Source: Nitrospirillum amazonense (GTDB lineage: Bacteria; Pseudomonadota; Alphaproteobacteria; Azospirillales; Azospirillaceae). Taken from it: 64,000 bases of DNA. The position numbers and the translations under genes are program-made. The notes under the pieces are model-generated. The model was not told the origin of the DNA and made no database searches. It worked only from the letters and a program-made list of their open reading frames with translations. Location of the stretch: contig NZ_VITV01000010.1 in the NCBI RefSeq assembly GCF_007828035.1, forward strand, positions 1 to 64,000. Direction: 5' to 3'. Below, piece by piece: positions 12,459 to 19,509 of the stretch (position 1 is the first letter of the stretch; each line of letters opens with the position of its first letter).

Positions 12459-14522
12459 GTGAACATCAGCAAGACCGTCTTGTCGGGGATCGGTGGCGTC
12501 GCCGCCCTCGCCGTGGCCCTATCGGGCATCATCGCCTTCGTCGCCGCCCGGGACCTGGCGGCACAGGCCGACGCCGGGCGGAACTTGGCGGCCTATAGCG
12601 ACACCCTCAGGTTGGGCGCCCTGCTGGCCTCGGAACGGGCCGCCTGGAATGGCGCCTTCAGTGCGGACGGCCCGGCTGACACCGGTGCCAGCAGCGCGCC
12701 GGCCAGGGCCATGGCGGCCACGGACGCCGCCCTGACCGCCGCGCAGAGCAGTACCGCCGCCGCGCACCTGGACCTGGCCGGCCTGGGCCAGGCGGAAAAA
12801 CTGCTGACCGACATGCGGGCCGGCGCCAAGACCGAAACCGCCAAGGCAAAAGCCGACCGGGCGGCGGACGGCGCGGGGCGCATGCAGGAGGGCATCGCCG
12901 CCGCCGCCGCCGCGGTGGACCATGCCGCCGACCTGGCCTTCCGCCGTACAGCCGCCTCGTCCGCCGACCTGACGGTACCCCTGCAGATCGCCGCCATGGC
13001 GCAGGACCTGCGCGCCGCTGCCGGTACCCGCTCCGCCATCCTCAGCCTGTTCCAGGCGGGCCAGGCGCTGGACGCCAAGCGCCTGCAGACCGCCACCCAG
13101 TTGACCGGCCAGGTGGCCACCCTATGGCGGCTGCAGACCCAGGCCGTGGCCAATCTGGGCAGCCCGGCCAAGCTGGCCGAGGCGCTGACCACTGAGGAGG
13201 CCACCCTGATGAAGGAGGGGGAGCCGCGCTATCAGGCCATCCTGGAGGCGGCTCGCACCGGCGCGACCAGCCCCATGGAAAACGCCGCCTGGCGGGCCTG
13301 GACCAGCCCCATGCTGGACAACGCCCTGATCCTGCGGGACCGCGCGCTGGAGACGGCGCGTGACATGAACCGCGACGCCCTGGCGGAGGCGCGCCTGCGC
13401 CTGGTGCTGGGCGGCCTGACCCTGGCCTTCGTCGCCGTCATCACCGCCCTGGTGGCCTGGGTGCTGCGCCGCCGCGTGACCCAGCCCATCAAGGACCTGA
13501 CCCAGGCCATTACCCGCCTGGCGGAGGGCGACCTGGAGGTGGCCATTGCCGCGCCGCGCGTACAGGACGAGGTGGGTGCCATGGCGGTCGCCCTGACCGT
13601 GCTGCGCGACAACGCCGCCCAGGCCCGTGCGGCCGAGCGCGAGGCCGCTTCCGCCCGTCAGGCGGCGTTGGACCGCGCCCGGGCGGTGGACGGGCTGTGC
13701 CGCGACTTCGACAGCCGCGCCACCGTCGGCTTGAACGCCATGGAGGAGGCGGCGGATCATCTGGCCGCTACCTCCGCCGCCATGACGGAGACGGCTCAAC
13801 ACTCCAGCCGCCAGGCATCCACCGTGGCCAGCGCCGCCCAGACCGCGTCCAGCGGCATCAATACCGTGGCCGCCGCGGCGGAAGAGCTGTCAGCCTCCAT
13901 CTCCGAGATCAGCCGGCAGATGGCCCAGTCCACCACCATCGCCAACGACGCCATGGCCAAGGCGGAGGAGACAGACCAGGCCATCGCCGTCCTGGCGGCC
14001 GCCAGCGCCAAGATCGGGGAAATCGTGGGCCTGATCACGGCCATTGCCAGCCAGACCAATTTGCTGGCCCTGAACGCCACCATCGAGGCGGCACGGGCGG
14101 GCGAAGCGGGCAAGGGCTTCGCCGTCGTGGCGGCGGAGGTCAAGAACCTGGCCAACCAGACGGCCCAGGCGACGGATGAGATCACCCGCCAGATCGGGGA
14201 AATCCAGTTGGTGACGCGCAGTGCCGTGGCCGGCGTGCGCGCCATTTCCGACGTCATCCACACCATGGGCGGCATCACCGCCGGCATCGCGGCGGCGGTG
14301 GAGGAACAGGGGGCGGCGACGCAGGAGATCGCCCGCAACGTGCAGGAGGTGGCCATGTCCACTCACCAGATCACCGCCAGCATCGATGACGTGCGCACGG
14401 CCGTGGAACAATCCACCACCGTGGCGGGCGACCTGCGCCAGGCGGCCACCTCCATGACCGATCGGGCGGAACGGCTGAAGGGCGACGTGGCCGGCTTCCT
14501 GGGCGGCGTGCGCACGGCCTGA
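12459..14522 (+). CDS. Methyl-accepting chemotaxis protein
   Basis: 687 residues from the GTG at 12459, chosen because a full AGGAGGT lies six bases upstream. A first membrane helix (about 8-30) and a second (about 315-338, [19 protein letters not shown]) bracket a periplasmic helical sensor of about 285 residues rich in Ala. HAMP follows ([20 protein letters not shown]), then the cytoplasmic signalling coiled coil with the conserved hairpin [20 protein letters not shown]. It should couple to CheA/CheW and bias flagellar rotation. No C-terminal CheR pentapeptide was seen. The ligand is unknown. Confidence 0.92.
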   Translation: MNISKTVLSGIGGVAALAVALSGIIAFVAARDLAAQADAGRNLAAYSDTLRLGALLASERAAWNGAFSADGPADTGASSAPARAMAATDAALTAAQSSTAAAHLDLAGLGQAEKLLTDMRAGAKTETAKAKADRAADGAGRMQEGIAAAAAAVDHAADLAFRRTAASSADLTVPLQIAAMAQDLRAAAGTRSAILSLFQAGQALDAKRLQTATQLTGQVATLWRLQTQAVANLGSPAKLAEALTTEEATLMKEGEPRYQAILEAARTGATSPMENAAWRAWTSPMLDNALILRDRALETARDMNRDALAEARLRLVLGGLTLAFVAVITALVAWVLRRRVTQPIKDLTQAITRLAEGDLEVAIAAPRVQDEVGAMAVALTVLRDNAAQARAAEREAASARQAALDRARAVDGLCRDFDSRATVGLNAMEEAADHLAATSAAMTETAQHSSRQASTVASAAQTASSGINTVAAAAEELSASISEISRQMAQSTTIANDAMAKAEETDQAIAVLAAASAKIGEIVGLITAIASQTNLLALNATIEAARAGEAGKGFAVVAAEVKNLANQTAQATDEITRQIGEIQLVTRSAVAGVRAISDVIHTMGGITAGIAAAVEEQGAATQEIARNVQEVAMSTHQITASIDDVRTAVEQSTTVAGDLRQAATSMTDRAERLKGDVAGFLGGVRTA

Positions 14523-14561
14523 GCTGGCCTGGCGGCCTGCTTGGCCGTACAAGGATTCCCA

Positions 14562-15056
14562 ATGCAAATGGGGAATCGTATGGATCTGCCCAACCGCTTG
14601 AGCCATCGGCCGCTGACACAGGATGACGTGGGTCTGGTGTGCCGGCACCGCGCCGCCATGTTCCGCGAGTCCGGCCGGCCGGAGGACGCCATCGCGTCCA
14701 TGGCGGCGCCCTTCCGCGACTGGCTGGCGCCCCGCCTGGCGGACGGGCGCTATTTCGGCTTCGTCCTGGAAGATGCGGATGGCGCGGCCGCGGCCGGCAT
14801 CGGCCTGATGGAGATCGACTGGCCGCCCCATCCCGCACATCCCGGGGAAGCCCGGCGCGGCTATGTCCTGAACGTCTATGTCGAACCCACCCACCGCCGC
14901 CGGGGCCTGGCCCGCCAGCTGATGACTCTGGCGGAGGCGGAGTTCCGGCGGCGCGGCGTCGCCTATGCCATCCTGCACGCCACGGCGGCCGGCCGGCCCC
15001 TGTATGAGCAAGCCGGCTGGGCCCCGACCACCGAGATGGCCAAGGCCCTCACCTGA
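14562..15056 (+). CDS. GNAT-family N-acetyltransferase
   Basis: 164 residues from the ATG at 14562 (AAGGATT upstream); two further in-frame ATGs at 14568 and 14580 are possible. The GNAT acetyl-CoA site is visible as LNVYVEPTHRRRGLARQLM (the R/Q-x-x-G-x-G/A loop), followed by the C-terminal motif LHATAAGRPLYEQAGW that carries the usual Tyr. The N-terminal part (RHRAAMFRESGRPEDAI) resembles GNAT enzymes of unknown substrate. It ends six bases before the convergent rhodanese gene. Confidence 0.88.
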   Translation: MQMGNRMDLPNRLSHRPLTQDDVGLVCRHRAAMFRESGRPEDAIASMAAPFRDWLAPRLADGRYFGFVLEDADGAAAAGIGLMEIDWPPHPAHPGEARRGYVLNVYVEPTHRRRGLARQLMTLAEAEFRRRGVAYAILHATAAGRPLYEQAGWAPTTEMAKALT

Positions 15057-15061
15057 CCGGA

Positions 15062-15484
15062 TCAGGCCCGCGCCAAGCCCAGGCCCTCATCGATCCAGCC
15101 CGTCAGCCCGCCAATCATCTCCTTCACCGGACGGCCCATCCTGGCCAGCTTCAACGCCGCCTTGGTGGAGCCGTTGCAATGCGGCCCGGCGCAATAGACG
15201 ACGAACAGCGTGTCGGCAGGGTAGTCGGCCAACCGCACCTCGCTCAGCTGCCGGGTGGGGATGTTGACGGCACCCGGCACGTGGCCGGCGGCGTACATTG
15301 CCGGGGTGCGCACGTCCACCAGCACGAAGTCCCTGGTCTCATGGTTGGTGGCGTACCAGACGTCGGCGCAGTCGGTCTCAAACGCCAGCTTGGCTTCGAA
15401 ATGAGCCGCGGCGGCCTGGGATGAGGCGGCTGGCGCCTTGGCGACGACGGAAGGGGAAGCGGGGATGTAAGCAGCGGTGGTCAT
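15062..15484 (-). CDS. Single-domain rhodanese (sulfurtransferase-like)
   Basis: 140 residues with an AGGG site 5' of the ATG. The rhodanese fold is shown by FVLVDVRTPAMYAAGHVPGAVNIP, and the active-site loop is YCAGPHCNGSTKAALKL, with a Cys in the position of the persulfide-carrying residue and a second Cys four residues on. Rhodaneses move sulfane sulfur or detoxify cyanide; the substrate is not known here. A 28-bp sequence 73-100 bases upstream of the start also occurs in front of the GlxA-type regulator gene at 17921, suggesting control by that regulator. Confidence 0.88.
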   Translation of the reverse strand: MTTAAYIPASPSVVAKAPAASSQAAAAHFEAKLAFETDCADVWYATNHETRDFVLVDVRTPAMYAAGHVPGAVNIPTRQLSEVRLADYPADTLFVVYCAGPHCNGSTKAALKLARMGRPVKEMIGGLTGWIDEGLGLARA

Positions 15485-15556
15485 GATCGGTATCCCTGTG
15501 AGACGATGGTGACGCGCACTTTGTCGCCCGGCGTCCGAATTCCCGCCAGTGGCGCG

Positions 15557-15584
15557 TCCGCCAATAGGCGGGCACTTCCAGCCA
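15557..15584. promoter_or_regulatory. Shared operator-like box upstream of the rhodanese gene
   Basis: Contains the palindrome CCGCC-AATA-GGCGG followed by GCACTTCCAGCCA. It matches 26 of 28 bases with the element at 17840-17867 in front of the GlxA-type regulator. No coding explanation exists at either site. Confidence 0.65.
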
Positions 15585-15670
15585 AGCGGCGCCTAACGGA
15601 AAAAGGCTGGCGCGAAGGCCCCGGATGCCCCACATTATGTCCCTAGATACGGGTAATTGATGAGGCGGCC

Positions 15671-16039
15671 ATGGGCTCGCATGTGGCCTTCCTGGCGGAA
15701 GTGATGGCATCCGACGGCTTGGTCGCCACCGACCGCCTGGCAACCCAATTGCGCATCACCAAGACCGAACTGGCAGGCGCGATGGGCCTGTCCCGCGACG
15801 CCGTCTCCAAATCCGGCCGGTTGCGCGCGCCCAGCACCCAGGCCCGGCTGCGCGACGGGGTGGAGATCATCAATCGCATCCTGGCCTGGTCAGGTTCCCT
15901 TCCGCAGGCCTTCGCCTGGTACCGGGCGCAGCCCATCCCGTCCTTTGGCGATCAGACGGCCGAGGACCTGGTGAAGGAAGGCCGGGCCGAGGCGGTGAAG
16001 CGATACCTGAGCCGCATCGCCATCGGCGGCTACGCGTGA
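15671..16039 (+). CDS. Xre/MbcA/ParS-type antitoxin (DUF2384)
   Basis: 122 residues; GAGG lies just before the ATG. The N-terminal half is a helix-turn-helix (ITKTELAGAMGLSRDAVSKSG) and the C-terminal half is the DUF2384 toxin-binding domain (INRILAWSGSLPQAFAWYRAQPIPSFGDQTAEDLVKEGRAEAVKRYL in outline). This family binds and blocks RES-domain NAD-degrading toxins and represses its own promoter. The stop overlaps the start of the RES gene (GTGA), the standard arrangement for this toxin-antitoxin class. Confidence 0.92.
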   Translation: MGSHVAFLAEVMASDGLVATDRLATQLRITKTELAGAMGLSRDAVSKSGRLRAPSTQARLRDGVEIINRILAWSGSLPQAFAWYRAQPIPSFGDQTAEDLVKEGRAEAVKRYLSRIAIGGYA

Positions 16040-16554
16040 GGCTGACGGGCCTGGTCTACCGGGCACACAACCCGCGTTGGGCATTCCTGCCGGACTCTGG
16101 CGACGGGGCTGCCCGGTTCGGCGGACGCTTCAACCCGCCGGGAATGCCAACCCTCTATACCGCGCGCCGCCTTGAGACGGCTTGGCTGGAGGCGCAGCAA
16201 GCCTTCCCCTTCAAGGCGCAGCCCATGACGATGGTGGCCTATGAAGTGGACTGTGCGGGCATCGTGGATTTGACCGACCCCGCCGAACGGGCTGCCCATG
16301 GCATCGATGGGGCCGACTTGGCCTGCGCCTGGGAGGACCTGGCCGATCGGGGTCAGATACCAGGCAGCTGGCGAATAGCGCAGCGGCTACATCAGGCGGG
16401 GCATGTCGGCATCGTGGTGCCCAGCTTCGCCCCCGGCGCCAGCGCCATCGACATCAATGCCGTCTTCTGGACTTGGGGACCGATGCCGCCCCATCAGGTG
16501 CGGGTGATCGACGACGCCGGGCGCCTGCCCCGCAACGACCTGTCGTGGCGCTGA
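16036..16554 (+). CDS. RES-domain toxin (NAD+-consuming)
   Basis: 172 residues from a GTG embedded in the antitoxin stop. RES-domain features are visible: VYRAHNPRWAF, GAARFGGRFNPPGMPTLYTA (the conserved G-R-F/W-N-P-x-G-x-P-x-x-Y) and a later PSFAPGASAIDINAVFWTW. Characterised RES toxins degrade NAD+ by phosphorolysis or ADP-ribosylation and are held inactive by the partner encoded just upstream. The reading frame is intact, so the pair is probably functional. Confidence 0.92.
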   Translation: MRLTGLVYRAHNPRWAFLPDSGDGAARFGGRFNPPGMPTLYTARRLETAWLEAQQAFPFKAQPMTMVAYEVDCAGIVDLTDPAERAAHGIDGADLACAWEDLADRGQIPGSWRIAQRLHQAGHVGIVVPSFAPGASAIDINAVFWTWGPMPPHQVRVIDDAGRLPRNDLSWR

Positions 16555-16647
16555 TGCCCCGGGGGCCGATCCTGCTGACAGCTTCTGTCACCCGGCGCGG
16601 CTAGGAAGGTCCGACCAGACAAACGCAGGACAAAGGCACGCGATCCC

Positions 16648-16995
16648 ATGCCCCGCCCCAACTACATCGAGCTGCCCACCCGCGACATCGCAGCATCACA
16701 GCGCTTTTACGAACAGGCATTCGGCTGGTCGCTGACCGGCTTCGGCCCCACCTACGCCTGCACCATGACCGGCGACGTGGACATCGGCCTGCAGGCCGAC
16801 GCGGCGGAGGCGACCAAGGCCCCCCTGACCGTCATCGAGGTGGATGATCTGGAGGCGGCGCTGGCCGCCGTGACCGCCGCCGGCGGCACCATTGTCCGCC
16901 CGACCTTCAGCTTTCCCGGAGGCCGCCGTTTCCAGTTCACCGACCCCTCGGGCAATGAGCTGGCGGTGATGCAGCCGGACGCCCATCAGGATTGA
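16648..16995 (+). CDS. VOC-superfamily (glyoxalase-like) protein
   Basis: 115 residues from an ATG preceded by an AGGACAAAGG region. NYIELPTRDIAASQRFYEQAFGWSLT is the canonical first beta-alpha-beta-beta-beta module, and the C-terminus ends FQFTDPSGNELAVMQ, the second metal-site strand of glyoxalase-like proteins. Single-module proteins of this size normally act as homodimers. Substrate unknown. Confidence 0.88.
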   Translation: MPRPNYIELPTRDIAASQRFYEQAFGWSLTGFGPTYACTMTGDVDIGLQADAAEATKAPLTVIEVDDLEAALAAVTAAGGTIVRPTFSFPGGRRFQFTDPSGNELAVMQPDAHQD

Positions 16996-17122
16996 CCCGC
17001 GCGTAGTGTGCAACGCTGGGGCGGCACAGTCCTGCACCATGGGGTGGCGGGGCTGCCTTAAAATGCCCCCATCGCGGGTGGCCCCGGTCGTCATGGGGAG
17101 CCACCCGCGATGGGAGGTTCAT

Positions 17123-17485
17123 ATGGTTCATGCCCATTCCCTGCACAGCTTGGCCCTGCTGTTGCTGATTCTGGGCGGGCTGTTCGCCCTCGGTTTTGGC
17201 TTCGTGCTGTTTCACGTTCCGGGGGAGCCGGCCGATCGGCGCGCCATCCTGCCCTATTACTGTGCGGCAATTGTCATTCTGATGGGCACCGCGCTGCTGC
17301 TGGACCTGGGTCTGGCCAAGGGTTGGCCTGGGCTTTTGTTCCTGGTCGGCCTGGGGGTCGTGGCCTTGGCCACCTCCCGTGTCTGTAGCCGCTGCGGCAT
17401 CGCCGTCCTGCCCCGCAGCTTGGTTCCGCCCGAACACTGCGCCCATTGCGGCCATGCGTTCGGCGGAGGGAGAGACGACCGATGA
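17123..17485 (+). CDS. Small membrane protein with C-terminal zinc ribbon (first of a pair)
   Basis: 120 residues from the ATG at 17123, chosen because GGGAGG lies five bases upstream. Two or three hydrophobic helices (LALLLLILGGLFALGFGFVL; AAIVILMGTALLLDLGLA; LLFLVGLGVVALA) precede a CxxC-x14-CxxC segment (CSRCG ... CAHCG) that should bind one zinc. I do not recognise the family. It overlaps the next gene by four bases (ATGA) and that gene has the same architecture, so the two products probably work together in the membrane. Confidence 0.7.
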   Translation: MVHAHSLHSLALLLLILGGLFALGFGFVLFHVPGEPADRRAILPYYCAAIVILMGTALLLDLGLAKGWPGLLFLVGLGVVALATSRVCSRCGIAVLPRSLVPPEHCAHCGHAFGGGRDDR

Positions 17486-17835
17486 CACCGGACTGGACCA
17501 TCATCGGCACCATCCTGCTGGGCCTGGCCGTGGCACAGCTGGCCGCCGCCATAGCCTGGTGCCATCTGGTTCCCGGTAACCCGGTGCGGCGCAACCGGAC
17601 CTACCACTGGTTCTATGCCGGCATCGCGCTGGCCGTCTTCCTTTACGCTTGGGTATGCTGGGGCTGGGCGCAGGCTTGGCCGCTGGCGGTGGCCACCCCC
17701 TTCATGATCGGCGTGGCATTGACGGGATTCCGGTTGTGCCCCACCTGCGGCGTCATCAGTGGTCACGTCGTCCGGCATTGCCCGCGGTGCGGTGCCGCGA
17801 TGAAGGCCCCGGACGGTGAGGGCGCGCCACCATAG
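17482..17835 (+). CDS. Small membrane protein with C-terminal zinc ribbon (second of a pair)
   Basis: 117 residues, starting in the ATGA overlap with the preceding gene. It has an N-terminal helix (TIIGTILLGLAVAQLAAAIAW), a second around FYAGIALAVFLYAWVCW, and a third, followed by CPTCG-x9-CPRCG, a short zinc ribbon. Same layout as its upstream neighbour, so probably an old duplication. Function unknown; the ribbon faces the cytoplasm or the periplasm depending on an orientation I cannot fix. Confidence 0.7.
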   Translation: MTPDWTIIGTILLGLAVAQLAAAIAWCHLVPGNPVRRNRTYHWFYAGIALAVFLYAWVCWGWAQAWPLAVATPFMIGVALTGFRLCPTCGVISGHVVRHCPRCGAAMKAPDGEGAPP

Positions 17836-17839
17836 CCGT

Positions 17840-17867
17840 TCCGCCAATAGGCGGGCATTTCCCGCCA
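17840..17867. promoter_or_regulatory. Shared operator-like box upstream of the GlxA-type regulator
   Basis: CCGCCAATAGGCGGGCA plus the following TTTCCCGCCA lies 54-81 bases upstream of the regulator ATG. It differs at only two of 28 positions from the box in front of the rhodanese gene. Consistent with autoregulation plus control of the rhodanese. Confidence 0.65.
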
Positions 17868-17920
17868 TGGCGGCGATGCCCCCTTGGCGCCCCCGCCACG
17901 CCGGTGTTTCATGGGATGCC

Positions 17921-18913
17921 ATGACCCTGCGCCGCCCCGCCCCCGCCGCTCCGCCGCCCCCGCGCAACCGCACGGTGGCCGTCCTGGCCTATGACGGCTT
18001 GTGCACGTTCGAGTTTGGCGTGGCGGTGGAGGTGTTCGGTCTGCCCCGGCCGGAGATGGTGGATTGGTACGAGTTCCGCGTCTGCGCCGCCGACACCGGC
18101 CCCATGCGGGCCATGGGCGGCATCCAGGTGCTGGCCGACGGCGGGCTGGAGGAATTGGCGGCCGCCGGCACCGTCATCATCCCCGGCTGGCGCGGCATGG
18201 ATGCCCCGGTGCCGCCGGCCCTGCTGGACGCGCTGCGCCGGGCGCACGCCGCCGGGGCGCGGCTGGTGTCCATCTGTTCCGGGGTCTTCGTCCTGGCGGC
18301 GGCCGGCGTGCTGGCCGGCAAGCGCGCCACCACCCACTGGCGTTATGCCCAGGCCCTGGCGGAGCGGTTCCCCGACATCCACGTGGAGCCGGACGTGCTG
18401 TACGTGGACGAGGGATCCGTACTGACGTCGGCCGGCAGTGCCGCCGGCCTGGATTTGTGCCTGCACATCATCCGCCGCGACCATGGCGCCCGCATCGCCA
18501 ACCAGGTGGCCCGCCGCTTGGTCATCCCGCCCCATCGCGACGGCGGCCAGGCCCAGTTCGTGGAGGCGCCGCTGGCCGACGAGGCCGCGCCCTTGTCCGC
18601 CCTATTCGACTGGATCCGCCGCAACCTGGACCAGGACCTGCCCCTGGCCCGTCTGGCGTCCCAGGCGCGCATGAGCGAGCGCACCCTGGTCCGCCGCTTC
18701 CGCGAGGCCGCTGGCACCAGCCCCAAGGACTGGATCCTGACGGAGCGGCTGAACCGCGCCCGCACCCTGCTGGAAGCCACGTCGCTGCCGCTGGAGCAGG
18801 TGGCGGCCGACTGCGGCTTCGGCAGCGCCGATACCCTGCGCCACCATTTCCGCGCCCGCCTGCGCACCAGCCCCGCCGCCTACCGCGGCCGTTTTGCCGA
18901 CGCGGCCGAGTAG
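17921..18913 (+). CDS. GlxA-family transcriptional regulator (DJ-1/PfpI plus AraC)
   Basis: 330 residues from ATG 17921 (MTLRRPAP). Residues about 18-185 are a DJ-1/PfpI-like sensor domain; SICSGVFVLAAAGVLAG is the nucleophile-elbow region, with a Cys at the expected place. Residues about 225-325 are the double helix-turn-helix of AraC regulators (LARLASQARMSERTLVRRF and LEQVAADCGFGSADTLRHHF). Such regulators usually sense small metabolites and act on nearby genes. A box directly upstream is repeated before the rhodanese gene at 15484. Confidence 0.9.
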   Translation: MTLRRPAPAAPPPPRNRTVAVLAYDGLCTFEFGVAVEVFGLPRPEMVDWYEFRVCAADTGPMRAMGGIQVLADGGLEELAAAGTVIIPGWRGMDAPVPPALLDALRRAHAAGARLVSICSGVFVLAAAGVLAGKRATTHWRYAQALAERFPDIHVEPDVLYVDEGSVLTSAGSAAGLDLCLHIIRRDHGARIANQVARRLVIPPHRDGGQAQFVEAPLADEAAPLSALFDWIRRNLDQDLPLARLASQARMSERTLVRRFREAAGTSPKDWILTERLNRARTLLEATSLPLEQVAADCGFGSADTLRHHFRARLRTSPAAYRGRFADAAE

Positions 18914-18917
18914 TCCC

Positions 18918-19289
18918 TTATACTTTTCCCCCGCAGGCGTTCACGGCGGCCAGGACCCTGGCGACGTCCTCGGCCGCCGTCTGATGGCTCCCGCCGACCA
19001 GCAGCGTCGCCTTGGCCGTGCCGCCCGGCGGGACTTCCGTGGGCAGAGGCGGGCGAAGCAGCGACACCGCCGACCCCCGCACCCATAGCGCCGATCCGTC
19101 CGGCCGCGTCAGGCGGGCGAAGTCCGGGACCAGGCCCAGGCGGGCCAGCAGGGCGTCCGGCGCCTCCGCCGTCGTCACCCCTTCGGCCAAGCCGCCCAGC
19201 GCCGTCCCGGATGGACCACCAACCAGGGTGCTGATGCCACCGGCATCGATATGGATGGTGGTCCCGGCGGATGTCTTGATCTCAGCCAT
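18918..19289 (-). CDS. Conserved-looking hypothetical protein
   Basis: 123 residues with a strong AGGAGG six bases before the ATG, so the gene is real. The sequence is rich in Gly, Ala and Val (for example AGGISTLVGGPSGTALGGLAEG, GGTAKATLLVGG) with no signal peptide, membrane helix or motif that I recognise. The stop is four bases from that of the convergent GlxA-type gene. No function proposed. Confidence 0.6.
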   Translation of the reverse strand: MAEIKTSAGTTIHIDAGGISTLVGGPSGTALGGLAEGVTTAEAPDALLARLGLVPDFARLTRPDGSALWVRGSAVSLLRPPLPTEVPPGGTAKATLLVGGSHQTAAEDVARVLAAVNACGGKV

Positions 19290-19439
19290 CGTCTTCCTCC
19301 TGACAGTGATTTTGCTCCAGCCAAACCCAGGACCGCGCCGGCGGCCTAGACGCGCATTCGGCCATCAGCCATCCGGCCTCGCCGACAGGGCCGCACAAAA
19401 CCGGTTGCGCCAGTCCAGGCCAAACCCTAGAGTGCCCGC

Positions 19440-19461
19440 CATATGACAAGGTTGTCATATG
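19440..19461. promoter_or_regulatory. Dyad operator upstream of the GH3 beta-glucosidase
   Basis: Perfect 10-base arms CATATGACAA and TTGTCATATG are separated by GG, 48 bases upstream of the GTG start. The TGACAA/TTGTCA half-sites look like a regulator site of the GntR or MarR kind; the regulator is not known. Confidence 0.55.
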
Positions 19462-19509
19462 CCCCGTCGGGCCCCTTCCGGCGGCAATAAAACTAGGGAG
19501 TAGACGTTC

